Assembly (NCBI RefSeq): GCF_001425625.1
Contig: NZ_LMCP01000004.1
Coordinates: forward strand, 143,754-207,753
DNA length: 64,000 nt
From: Mesorhizobium sp. Root102
GTDB lineage: Bacteria > Pseudomonadota > Alphaproteobacteria > Rhizobiales > Rhizobiaceae
Reading direction: 5' to 3'
Shown: in pieces, positions 1 to 9,165 of the stretch
Layout: every line of letters begins with the position of its first letter
Position numbering within the stretch: the stretch's first letter is position 1
Made by a program: the position numbers and the translations under genes
The notes under the pieces: model-generated
The model's input: only the letters and a program-made list of their open reading frames with translations
What the model was told of the DNA's origin: nothing
The model's database searches: none

Positions 1-1
1 C

Positions 2-160
2 ACCGTGGTCGGCGGCGCCATCGGCGCCGTCACCGTGTCGTTCATCCAGACCGGCGTCGTGGCGGCCGGCCTGAGCGGCTTCTACGTCCAGTTCTTCAAC
101 GGGCTGATCATCATCCTGTCGCTGCTCGGCCATAAGTGGAACCAGGCGCGGTATAGGTAA
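2..160 (+). CDS. ABC sugar-type transporter permease, C-terminal end (partial)
   Basis: The window opens inside this gene; 52 residues and a TAA stop are visible. The fragment is a Gly/Ala/Val-rich hydrophobic stretch followed by a second membrane segment (GLIIILSLLG) and a short basic tail (HKWNQARYR). This is how permeases of the RbsC-like simple-sugar ABC family end. The substrate, and the ATPase and binding-protein partners, lie outside the window. The family assignment is inferred from a short tail only. Confidence 0.6.
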   Translation, partial: TVVGGAIGAVTVSFIQTGVVAAGLSGFYVQFFNGLIIILSLLGHKWNQARYR

Positions 161-210
161 GGGGCTGTTCTGTCGGCGGACCGCATGCCTTGACGATTGG
201 CGCAGACGCT

Positions 211-280
211 CATCGTTTCGTCATCCTCGGGTCTCCGCGACGTCGCTTCGCTCCTGCTCCGCCCGTGGATGACGAAGGTA
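211..280. repeat. REP-like palindromic intergenic element
   Basis: The two outer 10-mers are perfect inverted copies: TTCGTCATCC at 217-226 and GGATGACGAA at 267-276. The core between them is GC-rich (cgacgtcgcttcgctcctgctc). It fills the gap between the convergent permease and helicase genes. Short palindromes of this appearance are common between rhizobial genes. It could act as a bidirectional hairpin at the 3' ends of both genes. Confidence 0.6.
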
Positions 281-334
281 GGGGGGCTTCCGCCAGAGAA
301 TGGTCGCTTGTAGGACAATGGGGCAAGCGGACGC

Positions 335-3004
335 TCACACCGCCGCGACGAACCCGTCCAGCACGCGCTTCTGGCCGGCCTTGTCGAAGTCGATCGTCAG
401 CTTGTTGCCTTCGATGGCCGAGATGTTGCCGTTGCCGAATTTCTGGTGGAAGACGCGGTCGCCGACGTTGAAGGCGGACGGCTTGTCGGCGACGGATTTG
501 GCGACCAGTTCGCCGTCGATGGTGCGGCCCTTGACCGAGGTGCGGCCGGCGCCGTAGCCGCTGTCCGTCTCGCCATAGCCGATGCGCTCGACCTGATGGC
601 CGGAGCGCGAGCCCCAGTTGCGGTCGGTGGCCTCGGTGCGGTTGGCCTGCGCGCGCTGCCAGCCCGGTGTGGCATAGGTGTTGGAGAAGGCGCCGGATTT
701 TTCGGTGTCGGCGCCGACAGTGTCGAAGCGCGAGGCGCCATAGGGGTTCTGCCGTCCCGCGCCCTGGCCGCCGCGACCGGAGGCAAAAGAACCGCCGCCA
801 TAGGAATTGCCGTAGCCGCCATAGGAGTTGCCGCTTTCGGCGACCTCGACATGGGCTTCCGGCAGTTCGTCGAGGAAGCGCGACGGGATGGTCGACTGCC
901 ACAGACCGTGGATGCGGCGGTTGGAGACGAACCACAGATGCAGGTTCTTCTTGGCGCGGGTCAGGCCGACATAAGCGAGCCGCCGCTCTTCCTCCAGCCC
1001 GGAGCGGCCGCCTTCATCGAGCGCGCGCTGATGCGGGAACAGGCCTTCTTCCCAGCCGGGCAGGAAGACGGTCTCGAACTCGAGGCCCTTGGCCGAATGC
1101 AGCGTCATGATGCTGACGGCGTCCAGCCCGGCGTTCTGCTCGGCGTCCATGACGAGTGCTACATGCTCGAGGAAGGAGCGCAGCGATTCATACTCTTCCA
1201 TGGAGCGGATCAGCTCCTTCAGGTTCTCCAGCCGGCCGGGCGCTTCGACCGAGCGGTCGTTCTTCCACATGTCGGTGTAGCCGCTCTCTTCCAAGATGGT
1301 CTCGGCGAGTTCGGTGTGCGGCGTGGTTTCCAGCGCCTTCTGCCAGCGCTCGAAATTGGCTGACACCTCGCGCAGAGCCGCGCGCGGCTTCGGCTTCAGT
1401 TCGTCGCTTTCAGCCAGCTTGGCGGCGGCTTCCAGCATCGGGATGCGCAGCGCACGCGCCGTGTCGTGGATCTGGCGGATGGTGGCTTCGCCAAGGCCGC
1501 GCTTCGGCACGTTGACGATGCGCTCGAAGGCGAGGTCGTCGGCGCCTTGCGCGACGACGCGGAAGAAGGCCAGCGCATCGCGGATCTCCATGCGCTCGTA
1601 GAAGCGCGGGCCGCCGATGACGCGATAGTTGAGGCCGAGCGTGACGAAGCGGTCCTCGAACTCGCGCATCTGGAAGGACGCGCGGACCAGGATCGCCATG
1701 TCGTTGAGATTGTGCTTTTGCCGCTGGTAGGTCTCGATGGTCTCGCCGACGGCGCGGGCTTCCTCCTCGGAATCCCAGGCGGCGTGGACATGCACCTTGC
1801 CGTCCTCCGGCTCGTCGCGGTCGGTGAACAGCGTCTTGCCGAAACGGCCCTCATTGTGGGCGATGAGGTGGGAGGCGGCGCCCAGTATGTGCGCGGTCGA
1901 GCGGTAGTTGCGCTCCAGCCGGATGATGGTGGCGCCCGGAAAATCCTTGTCGAAGCGCAGGATGTTGTCGATCTCGGCGCCGCGCCAGCCATAGATGGAC
2001 TGATCGTCGTCGCCGACGCAGCAAATGTTGACTTTGTTGTCGCTCACGGCCGTCCGCTCGCTTCGCTCGCTGGCCTCCGCGGGGGCGGCCTGGCCGGCCG
2101 ACGCCCGGTCGGGCTTGCGGCCTTCGGCCGATCGCAGATCCGTCGATGTCGACGCGCGTCCCGCATCAGGCCGCTGCGCCAGGAGGCGCAGCCACATGTA
2201 CTGGGCGGTGTTGGTGTCCTGGTACTCGTCGACGAGGATGTATTTGAAGCGCTTGTGGTATTCCTTCAGCACGTCCGGATTGGCGCGGAAGATGCGGATC
2301 GGGTGGCACAGAAGGTCGCCGAAGTCGCAGGCGTTCAGCGTCTTCAGCCGCTCCTGATAGGCCTTGTAAAGTTCGCGGCCCTTGCCGTTGGCGAAGGCGC
2401 GTGCGTCGCCCTCGGCGATGTCGGCCGGACCTTGCCCCTTGTTCTTCCAGCCATCGATCATCTGGGCGAACTGCTTGGCCGGCCAGCGCTTGTCGTCGAG
2501 CCCTTCGGCCTGGATCAGCTGCTTGATCAGCCGCACGACGTCGTCAGTGTCGAGGATGGTGAAATCGGAGCGCAAACCGGCGAGTTCGGCATGCCTGCGC
2601 AGCAGCTTCACGCCGATCGAGTGGAAGGTGCCGAGCCAGGGCATGCCTTCGACATTGCCTTCGCCGATCAGGACGCCGATGCGAATTTTCATCTCGCGCG
2701 CGGCCTTGTTGGTGAAGGTCACCGCAAGAATCTGCGACGGGAAGGCCTTGCCGGTGGCGAGGATGTGGGCGATGCGGGTGGTCAAGACGCGGGTCTTGCC
2801 GGTGCCGGCGCCGGCCAGCACCAGAACCGGACCTTCGGTGGTTTCCACCGCCAGCCGCTGTTCGGGGTTCAGCCCCTTCAGATAGTCGGGTGCATTGTTG
2901 TGGCCGCTGCGGGCGGCCATGGCGCGTGCGGCAATGCCCGACGGGGCCGTGGGCCGCGCATTGGGTTCGTCGAAAAAGGGCATGTCTTCGGAAAAGCCGG
3001 ACAT
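335..3004 (-). CDS. uvrD: UvrD/PcrA-type superfamily 1 DNA helicase
   Basis: An ATP-dependent 3'-5' DNA helicase of 889 residues, expected to act in nucleotide excision and mismatch repair and in clearing RecA filaments. Visible motifs are Walker A AGAGTGKT (residues 64-71), motif Ia AVTFTNKAA, motif II DEYQDTN (259-265), motif III GDDDQSIYGWRG (331-342), NYRST, TLHSAKGLEF and the final VGLTRAKK block. A Gly/Ser/Tyr-rich linker precedes a C-terminal Tudor-like module (GDRVFHQKFGNGNI) of the kind PcrA/UvrD use to contact RNA polymerase. About 44 residues between motifs II and III (about 280-323) are absent from the usual family pattern and look like an inserted repeat. The gene stands alone and is convergent with the permease. 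Confidence 0.93.
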   Translation of the reverse strand: MSGFSEDMPFFDEPNARPTAPSGIAARAMAARSGHNNAPDYLKGLNPEQRLAVETTEGPVLVLAGAGTGKTRVLTTRIAHILATGKAFPSQILAVTFTNKAAREMKIRIGVLIGEGNVEGMPWLGTFHSIGVKLLRRHAELAGLRSDFTILDTDDVVRLIKQLIQAEGLDDKRWPAKQFAQMIDGWKNKGQGPADIAEGDARAFANGKGRELYKAYQERLKTLNACDFGDLLCHPIRIFRANPDVLKEYHKRFKYILVDEYQDTNTAQYMWLRLLAQRPDAGRASTSTDLRSAEGRKPDRASAGQAAPAEASERSERTAVSDNKVNICCVGDDDQSIYGWRGAEIDNILRFDKDFPGATIIRLERNYRSTAHILGAASHLIAHNEGRFGKTLFTDRDEPEDGKVHVHAAWDSEEEARAVGETIETYQRQKHNLNDMAILVRASFQMREFEDRFVTLGLNYRVIGGPRFYERMEIRDALAFFRVVAQGADDLAFERIVNVPKRGLGEATIRQIHDTARALRIPMLEAAAKLAESDELKPKPRAALREVSANFERWQKALETTPHTELAETILEESGYTDMWKNDRSVEAPGRLENLKELIRSMEEYESLRSFLEHVALVMDAEQNAGLDAVSIMTLHSAKGLEFETVFLPGWEEGLFPHQRALDEGGRSGLEEERRLAYVGLTRAKKNLHLWFVSNRRIHGLWQSTIPSRFLDELPEAHVEVAESGNSYGGYGNSYGGGSFASGRGGQGAGRQNPYGASRFDTVGADTEKSGAFSNTYATPGWQRAQANRTEATDRNWGSRSGHQVERIGYGETDSGYGAGRTSVKGRTIDGELVAKSVADKPSAFNVGDRVFHQKFGNGNISAIEGNKLTIDFDKAGQKRVLDGFVAAV
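2036..2167 (-). repeat. In-frame GC-rich insert inside the UvrD helicase core
   Basis: This DNA encodes residues 280-323 of the helicase, a low-complexity Ala/Ser/Arg/Glu/Pro stretch (ending PAEASERSERTAVSD) between the conserved LLAQRP and VNICCVGDDDQ blocks. The DNA is full of short palindromes and near-repeats, including gctcgcttcgctcgc, ggccttcggcc and gtcgatgtcgac. The boundaries are judged from where family conservation stops and resumes. Its composition resembles mobile palindromic elements that tolerate being translated. Confidence 0.5.
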
Positions 3005-3325
3005 TGCCCCGAATGTAGTGATTCGGGAGCGAAAGACCAGAAGTGTCTACGTTTTGTTCCAGTAAAGTGCCTGATATCGCCGTTCAGGCCTTGCGGTAGC
3101 CGAGGGCGACGAAAAATCGATGGTCGAACGAGCGCGCCTCCTCCGTCATCAAGGCGCCGAGAATGCTGGAAAACCCTGATACAGGCAAGATGGATTGCCA
3201 CCGTGGCGTGTGGCCAACTTGACAGGCGCGGCAGGCAGGAGAAAGTTGCGTTCAGGGCAGGAAGGTAACGCCGGGTTGCCCATGGCCGCGCCGCGAGAGC
3301 GCGCAACAGTCGAAGGAGTATCATC
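3005..3325. other. Divergent intergenic region, uvrD / gcd
   Basis: A 321-base stretch between the helicase and glucose dehydrogenase starts, which must hold both promoters. The only firm signal is the Shine-Dalgarno AAGGAG at about 3313-3318, which sets the TTG start at 3326. No convincing operator, riboswitch or terminator was seen. Confidence 0.4.
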
Positions 3326-5641
3326 TTGGCTGTCACCATCACCTCCCTCATTCTCTTGCTCATCGGTCTTGCGCTCGGCGGCGGTGGTATCCGTCTCGCG
3401 ATGCTGGGCGGCAGCTGGTATTACATCATCACCGGCCTCGCCTTCCTGATCGCCGCCTGGCTACTCTACCGGCGCAGATCCACCGCGCTGTGGCTCTACG
3501 CGGCGATCGTGGTCGGCACGCTGGCCTGGGCGGTCTGGGAAACCGGCTTCGACTGGTGGGAACTTGGGCCCCGCGGCGGCATCATCGTGCTGGTGGCGTT
3601 GTGGCTGCTGACGCCATGGGCGAGGCGGGGTCTTGCCGGCCCTGACGCGCGAGCGCCGCTCATCCTTGCCGTGCTGGCATCGCTTGCCGTCGCCGGTTAT
3701 TCGATGACAGGAGATCCGAAGGACATTGCCGGCGAACTCTCCACCGACAAGGTGATCGCCAACGCCAACCTCGGCAATGATGTGCCGGCCGGCGAGTGGC
3801 ACTATTACGGACGCACGCAATTCGGCCAGCGCTATTCGCCGCTCGACCAGATCACGCCGGACAATGTCGCCAAGCTACAGCCGGCCTGGACCTACCGCAC
3901 CGGCGACGTGAAGGGACCGGACGACGTCGTGGAGACCACCTATCAGGTGACGCCGCTGAAGATCGGTGACATGCTCTACATCTGCACGCCGCACAATTTC
4001 GCCATCGCCATCGATGCGGCGAGCGGCAAGGAGAAATGGCGCTACGATCCCAAGATCAAGCTCGACAAGGACCGCCAGCACCAGACCTGCCGCGGCGTGT
4101 CCTATTATGCCGATACCGCAATCGCCGCCAGGCAGCCCTGTGCTGCGCGCGTCTACCTGCCGACCTCGGACGCGCGGCTGATCGCGCTCGATGCCGCCAA
4201 CGGGCAGGTCTGTCCGACTTTCGCCGAGGGCGGCACGCTGAACCTTCTGACCAACATGCCCTATCCGAAGTCGGGCTATTATTACTCGACCTCGGCACCG
4301 CTGATCTCGGGCGGCAAGATCATCGTCGGCGGTGCGGTCAACGACAATTATTCGACGCAGGAGCCGTCGGGCGTCATCCGCGCTTACGATGTCGGCACCG
4401 GCAAGCTGCTATGGAACTGGGATTCCGGGAATCCGGAACAGACGACGCCGCTGGCAGCCGGCCAGACCTATACCGCCAACTCGCCCAACATGTGGTCGAC
4501 GCCGAGCGCCGACGAGAAGCTCGGCCTGCTTTACGTGCCGCTCGGCAACCAGACGCCGGATCAGCTCGGCGCCGGGCGCAGCGACAATGTCGAGAAGTTC
4601 TCGTCGTCGATCACCGCGCTCGATCTCAACACCGGGCAGGTGCGCTGGGTGCGGCAGACCGTACATCACGACCTCTGGGACATGGACGTGCCGGCGCAGC
4701 CGAGCCTGATCGACATCACCAAACCCGACGGCATGATCGTCCCGGCGCTGGTCGGGCCGACCAAGCAGGGCGACCTCTATGTGCTCGACCGCCGCACCGG
4801 AGAGCCGGTCATCGCGGTCAACGAGGTGGCGGCGCCCGGCGGCGCGATCGAGGGCGATCACACATCGCCGACGCAGCCGGTCTCCGATCTCACCTTCATG
4901 CCGAAACCGCTCACCGGCGCCGACATGTGGGGCCTCACCATGTTCGACCAGTTGGCTTGCCGGATCGAATTCCAGGGCCTGCGTTATGAGGGCCGCTATA
5001 CACCCCCTTCCGTCCAGGGCTCGCTGATCTATCCCGGCAATTTCGGCACCTTCAACTGGGGTGGTGTCGCTGTCGACCCGGTCCGGCAGGTGCTGTTCGG
5101 CATGCCGACCTATCTGGCCTTCAAGTCACAGCTCATTCCGCGCGACCAGGTGCCGCCGCCGGACGAGGGTCGCGGCAGCGAGCAGGGACTGAACCGCAAC
5201 GAGGGCGCGCCCTATGCAGTGGTGATGGGACCGTTTCTCTCGCCGCTCGGCATTCCTTGCCAGGCGCCGCCCTGGGGCTATGTCGCCGGCGTCGATCTCA
5301 GGACCGGCAAGATCGCCTACAAGCACCGCAACGGCACCGTCTACGACATGACGCCGCTGCCGCTGCCGCTGAAGGTCGGGGTGCCGGGCATTGGCGGGCC
5401 GATGATCACCGCTGGCGGCGTTGCCTTCCTGGGTGCGGCGGTCGACGACTATCTGCGTGCCTATGAGCTGACATCCGGCAAGCAGCTGTGGCAGGCGCGG
5501 CTGCCGGCCGGTGGTCAGTCGACGCCGATGACCTATACGGTGGCCGATGGCCGCCAGTTCGTGGTCATTGTCGCCGGTGGTCACGGCTCGGTCGGGACCA
5601 AGCCGGGAGATTATGTGATGGCCTACGCGCTGCCGAAGTAG
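3326..5641 (+). CDS. gcd: Membrane-bound PQQ-dependent glucose dehydrogenase
   Basis: Oxidises D-glucose to gluconolactone in the periplasm and passes electrons to ubiquinone. The product is 771 residues, close to the usual ~790. The N-terminal ~125 residues carry four or five membrane segments. The remainder is an eight-bladed PQQ propeller, recognisable from EWHYYGRTQFGQRYSPLDQI, HHDLWDMDVPAQP and GNFGTFNWGGVAVDP. The start is TTG at 3326, chosen for the AAGGAG 7-8 bases upstream and because residue 1 leads directly into the first membrane helix. No pqq biosynthesis genes are in the window, so the cofactor must come from elsewhere. In rhizobia this enzyme underlies gluconate production and phosphate solubilisation. 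Confidence 0.93.
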   Translation: MAVTITSLILLLIGLALGGGGIRLAMLGGSWYYIITGLAFLIAAWLLYRRRSTALWLYAAIVVGTLAWAVWETGFDWWELGPRGGIIVLVALWLLTPWARRGLAGPDARAPLILAVLASLAVAGYSMTGDPKDIAGELSTDKVIANANLGNDVPAGEWHYYGRTQFGQRYSPLDQITPDNVAKLQPAWTYRTGDVKGPDDVVETTYQVTPLKIGDMLYICTPHNFAIAIDAASGKEKWRYDPKIKLDKDRQHQTCRGVSYYADTAIAARQPCAARVYLPTSDARLIALDAANGQVCPTFAEGGTLNLLTNMPYPKSGYYYSTSAPLISGGKIIVGGAVNDNYSTQEPSGVIRAYDVGTGKLLWNWDSGNPEQTTPLAAGQTYTANSPNMWSTPSADEKLGLLYVPLGNQTPDQLGAGRSDNVEKFSSSITALDLNTGQVRWVRQTVHHDLWDMDVPAQPSLIDITKPDGMIVPALVGPTKQGDLYVLDRRTGEPVIAVNEVAAPGGAIEGDHTSPTQPVSDLTFMPKPLTGADMWGLTMFDQLACRIEFQGLRYEGRYTPPSVQGSLIYPGNFGTFNWGGVAVDPVRQVLFGMPTYLAFKSQLIPRDQVPPPDEGRGSEQGLNRNEGAPYAVVMGPFLSPLGIPCQAPPWGYVAGVDLRTGKIAYKHRNGTVYDMTPLPLPLKVGVPGIGGPMITAGGVAFLGAAVDDYLRAYELTSGKQLWQARLPAGGQSTPMTYTVADGRQFVVIVAGGHGSVGTKPGDYVMAYALPK

Positions 5642-5643
5642 GG

Positions 5644-6078
5644 CTAGCCGAGCCCCAGATGGCTCTTCAGGCTGGGCACCGAGCCGAGCACCTGGTTGGT
5701 CAGCTGGGGTCCGGCGGCGGCTTCGGCCTGCTGGACCAGCGTCTCGCCGGCCTTCTGGATCTGTGCCATATCGAGGCCGGATGCCTTGAGCGCGGCGAGG
5801 CCGTTGATCAGCGCACCGGCCTTCTCGCCGAGAACACCGCCAAGCGCGCCCTGAAGCGACGACAGGAAACCGCCACCGCCGGCCGGGGCGGCGGCCATGA
5901 CGTCATATTGGTGGGCGAGATCATCCGCGCCGGGAATCTTGGCGAAGAAAGCCGAGGCGCTGGTGCCTTCCGCCTCGTGTTCGAGCACCGAGAAAATGGT
6001 CCCCACGACTTTTTCCGTCGTCGCCTGGTCGAGGCCCGCTTTTTGCGAGACGGTGTTGACGATGTCCTGGACGTTCAT
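5644..6078 (-). CDS. Conserved hypothetical protein, DUF2780/DUF2267-like helical protein
   Basis: 144 residues, no signal peptide. The first half has the pattern of small helical proteins of unknown function (IVNTVSQKAGLDQATTEKVV...). A Gly-rich segment (PAGGGGFLSSLQGALGG) and a second Ala-rich helical half follow. The gene faces gcd convergently with two bases between the stops. A tiny membrane-protein gene lies just upstream on the same strand. The resemblance to DUF2780/DUF2267 is from memory of the pattern, and no function can be assigned. Confidence 0.6.
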   Translation of the reverse strand: MNVQDIVNTVSQKAGLDQATTEKVVGTIFSVLEHEAEGTSASAFFAKIPGADDLAHQYDVMAAAPAGGGGFLSSLQGALGGVLGEKAGALINGLAALKASGLDMAQIQKAGETLVQQAEAAAGPQLTNQVLGSVPSLKSHLGLG

Positions 6079-6087
6079 GGTCTCACC

Positions 6088-6237
6088 TCAACCCTGGGTT
6101 TTCGTGTTTGCCGGATGGCGCTGATTGCTGCGCACCTTGACCATCGATTGCCTGGCGGAAGCAGCCGACCGGAGTGCCAGCAGGGCAGCAGTGGCGAGCG
6201 CGAAAGCCGTTGCGAAGATCGGGGTGGAGAAGGTCAT
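6088..6237 (-). CDS. Small single-span membrane protein
   Basis: Encodes 49 residues. An Ala/Leu-rich hydrophobic segment (FATAFALATAALLALRSA) is followed by a basic tail. The frame stays open further upstream, but the ATG at 6237 is the likely start because AAGAAGGAAC lies just before it and the hydrophobic helix begins at residue 8. It sits 9 bases upstream of the helical hypothetical protein and is probably cotranscribed with it. Function unknown; the only support is the ribosome site and the clean membrane segment. Confidence 0.4.
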   Translation of the reverse strand: MTFSTPIFATAFALATAALLALRSAASARQSMVKVRSNQRHPANTKTQG

Positions 6238-6535
6238 GGGTGTTGTTCCTTCTTGGTCAGAATGAGCGCGACTGCAGGGCAGGGACGAGACCGTCACCGG
6301 CAGCTTTCCCTTATATTGTGGCAGCAGCATCAAGATTGTCGAAAATGACCAAAATGTGATTAAGGCGGGTGCTTCCGCGTCACGGCTTTCGCGCCGAAAC
6401 CAGGAGATAGGCCTTGGGGATCGCGCCCCTCGTGGCCTGCCTGGCGAGCACCGTCACCCAAGCGTGACTGGACCATGCAAGTCTCGACCCTATCTTGCGC
6501 CGCAACGAGACTTTCCGAAGCCGAGGAGCACATCC

Positions 6536-7429
6536 ATGACGAAACCGGACGCCAACACCAAGCCTGCCATTACCCAGGCGATGATCGATGCCTATGACGA
6601 ATACACGCATCTGACGCTCGATCGCCGCCGGTTCATGGAGCAGTTGTCCCGGCTTGCCGGATCAGGTGCGGCGGCGGCCGCGATCGCGCCGCTGCTGGCG
6701 GCAAATTCCGCGCAAGCGGCAATCGTCGCCGAAAACGATCCGCGGGTGAAGGGCGAGGACATCAGCTACCCCGGCAGCGGTGGCGAGATGAAGGGCTACC
6801 TGGTCAAGCCGGCGGACCAGACGGGCAAGCTCGGCACGGTTATCGTCGTGCATGAGAACAGGGGTCTCAACCCGCATATACGCGATGTGGCGCGGCGCGT
6901 GGCGCTGGAAGGGTTCGTGGTGCTGGCGCCGGATTTTCTGTCGCCGCTCGGCGGCACGCCTGACGATGAAGACAAGGCGCGCGACATGTTCGCCAAGCTC
7001 GATCCGACGCAGACCGCCGCCGATGCCGTGGCAACGGTCGCTTTCCTCAAGAGCAACAAGGATGGCAATGGCAAGGTCGGCGCCGTCGGCTTCTGCTGGG
7101 GTGGCGGCACGGTCAACACGCTGGCCGTCGACGCGCCCGATCTCAGTGCTGCCGTTGCCTATTACGGCATGCAGCCGAAGGCCGCCGATGTTTCGAAGAT
7201 CAAGGCGGCCTTGCTGCTGCACTATGGCGGATTGGACGAGCGCATCAATGCCGGCATCGACGCCTTCAAGAAGGAACTCGACGCGGCGCATGTCGAATAC
7301 ACGGTCTATGTCTATGAAGGCGCCAACCACGCCTTCAACAACGATACGTCGGCAGCGCGCTACGACAAGAAGGCGGCCGACCTGGCCTGGGGGCGCACGA
7401 TCGCCTTCTTCAAGGAGAAGTTGAAGTAG
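6536..7429 (+). CDS. Tat-exported dienelactone hydrolase family protein
   Basis: An alpha/beta hydrolase of 297 residues. The start at 6536 follows a GAGGAG site; the frame is open upstream but that part looks non-coding. Residues 28-58 form a twin-arginine signal (DRRRFMEQLSRLAGSG then an Ala-rich core ending NSAQA). The nucleophile elbow GFCWGG carries cysteine rather than serine, as in true dienelactone hydrolases. YYGMQPK, GGLDER and a late His in NHAFNNDTS supply the rest of the fold and the Asp/His of the triad. The closest described relatives are YghX-like exported carboxymethylenebutenolidases; the substrate is unknown. It stands alone, convergent with the response regulator. Confidence 0.85.
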   Translation: MTKPDANTKPAITQAMIDAYDEYTHLTLDRRRFMEQLSRLAGSGAAAAAIAPLLAANSAQAAIVAENDPRVKGEDISYPGSGGEMKGYLVKPADQTGKLGTVIVVHENRGLNPHIRDVARRVALEGFVVLAPDFLSPLGGTPDDEDKARDMFAKLDPTQTAADAVATVAFLKSNKDGNGKVGAVGFCWGGGTVNTLAVDAPDLSAAVAYYGMQPKAADVSKIKAALLLHYGGLDERINAGIDAFKKELDAAHVEYTVYVYEGANHAFNNDTSAARYDKKAADLAWGRTIAFFKEKLK

Positions 7430-7432
7430 CCG

Positions 7433-7882
7433 TCAGGCGGTCGAGGGTGCCCAGACGGTTTCGAAGGCCGGCGACAGGGTGAAGCCGGCCGGTCGCACCG
7501 AACTGGGGGGCGGGCGGCGCACACCCTCCTGCAGATAGCGCAAGGCCGAGTTCAGCCCGTTCATCGTGTAAGGCTTGGCAATGACCCCGACCGCACCAGC
7601 GAAATGATCGGGAATGCGCTTCGGATTGGCGGTCATGAACACGACCATGGAGTTGTTCTTCTCGCCGATATACTCGGCCACCTCGACGCCAGTCGGGCCG
7701 TCGGTCAAATGGATGTCGACAAAGGCGATATCGGCATCCGTCGTATCAACCATGCTCTTTGCTTCGGCCGACGAGGTTGCCCAGCCGACGACGCTGTGGC
7801 CGGCCTCCTCTACAAGGCTTTCCAGTTCCATTGCCAGCAGCGCCTCGTCCTCGACGATGAGGACCTTGAGCGGTTCAATCAT
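7433..7882 (-). CDS. Single-domain response regulator, partner of the LOV kinase
   Basis: 149 residues with one receiver domain ([15 protein letters not shown]). The phospho-acceptor is Asp56 in AFVDIHL, and the conserved Lys lies in GVIAKPY. A ~30-residue Pro-rich tail follows and no output domain is present. The ATG at 7882 overlaps the kinase stop (ATGA) and has AAGGGAA upstream, so translation is coupled. Stand-alone receivers next to HWE/HisKA_2 kinases usually act as phosphate sinks or feed the PhyR/EcfG general stress pathway. The partnership is inferred from gene coupling. Confidence 0.85.
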   Translation of the reverse strand: MIEPLKVLIVEDEALLAMELESLVEEAGHSVVGWATSSAEAKSMVDTTDADIAFVDIHLTDGPTGVEVAEYIGEKNNSMVVFMTANPKRIPDHFAGAVGVIAKPYTMNGLNSALRYLQEGVRRPPPSSVRPAGFTLSPAFETVWAPSTA

Positions 7883-9027
7883 GACACATTCCCTTTTTGC
7901 TGCGGTTCGTTGGGCATCGAGATGACGACCCTGGTGCCGGGGCCGGCGTCGCGCCATTCGATGTCGGCGCGCAACTGGCGGGCCAGCGACTTGATCAGCC
8001 GCATGCCGAAAGACGCCTCGCCACTGGCGTCGGCCATGCCGACGCCATCGTCTGACACTTCGATGTTGAAATGGCCGTCTGGCTGACTCATCTTGATGCC
8101 GATGCGGCCCGCCATCGTCCCGTCGGGCTTTTCCTTGAACGCGTGCTTGAGCGCGTTGGTGACTAGCTCGTTGACCATCAAGGCAACCGGCGCGGCCTTC
8201 TCAGCCGAAATGACGATGGGTTCGAGATTGAGCGTGGACTTGATTTCCGAGCGCCCCGAGGCCGTCAGCAGGTCGGTTACCAGGTCCCTTGCGAAGTCAG
8301 AAACGTCGAACCTGCTGACATCCTTCGACTGGTAGAGCCGGCGATGCACGGTGCTTAGGGCCTCGATGCGCTCCAGCATGGTGGTCAGCGACTGCTTGGT
8401 CGCTTCATCCTTTATGGTTCGGCTCTGCATGACGATCAATGACGAGATCATCTGCAGATTGTTTTTCACGCGATGGTCGACCTCATGCAGCAAGGTGGTC
8501 TGCGCCTCGAGGGCTGCTTCGAGTTCGCTGGTGCGTTCCTTCACCGCCTTCTCGAAGCGTTCCTTGTCGGCCGTGACGCGATGCTCCGAGCGCTTGCGGT
8601 CCGAGACATCGAGCTGCGAGGCGAAAAAGAACTGCAATTCGCCTTTGTCGTTGGAAACGGGGCTGATGTAGAGCGCGTTCCAGAAGGTGGAACCGTCCTT
8701 GCGGTAGTTCAGAATATCCACGCTGATATCGGCTCGCTCGTCGATCGCGGCGCGCAGCTTTGCGATTGCGGAGTCGTCTGTCTTCGGCCCCTGCAGGAAG
8801 CGGCAATTCTTGCCCATGACCTCGTTCCGTTCATAGCCGGTGAGCCGCAGGAACGCGTCATTGGCAAACACGATCGGATTGTCCTGTTGTCGGGGATCGG
8901 TGATGATCATCGACATGCGGGTGGCGCGAATGGCTGCCGCGAACGGATCGCCCTTGCCGTGCTCGGCATGCAGATCGTCCGTCATGTGCCATGCGTCGGC
9001 CGGTTCCCTGGTTCCTTTCCAATCCAT
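7879..9027 (-). CDS. LOV-domain blue-light sensor histidine kinase (HisKA_2/HWE type)
   Basis: 382 residues from the ATG at 9027, chosen because TTGGAG lies 7-8 bases upstream; an ATG 11 codons earlier is possible. Residues ~28-145 form a PAS/LOV domain containing the photoactive signature GKNCRFLQG with the flavin-adduct cysteine Cys75. A coiled linker leads to the HisKA_2 dimerisation domain with DHRVKNNLQ (phospho-acceptor His185), followed by a catalytic domain with N-box [13 protein letters not shown] and DDGVGM. The predicted activity is a soluble flavin-binding kinase whose autophosphorylation is light-controlled. The stop overlaps the ATG of the response regulator. Photochemistry is inferred from the intact LOV motif. 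Confidence 0.92.
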   Translation of the reverse strand: MDWKGTREPADAWHMTDDLHAEHGKGDPFAAAIRATRMSMIITDPRQQDNPIVFANDAFLRLTGYERNEVMGKNCRFLQGPKTDDSAIAKLRAAIDERADISVDILNYRKDGSTFWNALYISPVSNDKGELQFFFASQLDVSDRKRSEHRVTADKERFEKAVKERTSELEAALEAQTTLLHEVDHRVKNNLQMISSLIVMQSRTIKDEATKQSLTTMLERIEALSTVHRRLYQSKDVSRFDVSDFARDLVTDLLTASGRSEIKSTLNLEPIVISAEKAAPVALMVNELVTNALKHAFKEKPDGTMAGRIGIKMSQPDGHFNIEVSDDGVGMADASGEASFGMRLIKSLARQLRADIEWRDAGPGTRVVISMPNEPQQKGNVS

Positions 9028-9165
9028 CGTCACACTCCAAGCCGGTTTCGTGGGGGACAACGGCTCAGATGCGGAATTGGTTCAATCATGAGCGATCTTG
9101 TCGCGAGTCTTCGCTGTTGAAGATTGGCGTCAAGCCCTTGCGAAGATTTGAAACAAAAGACTTTT

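Noticed and set aside
446..1363. Long plus-strand open frame opposite uvrD
   Set aside because: An antisense shadow of a GC-rich gene; its translation has no family pattern and the minus-strand frame has clear helicase motifs.
3084..3186. Minus-strand frame ending ...FFVALGYRKA* upstream of uvrD
   Set aside because: It looks protein-like for ~34 residues but has no start codon with a ribosome site and lies in the uvrD/gcd promoter region. At most a gene remnant.
1466..3268. 600-codon plus-strand frame antisense to uvrD
   Set aside because: Same cause: long stop-free antisense frames arise from third-position GC bias. No recognisable domain.
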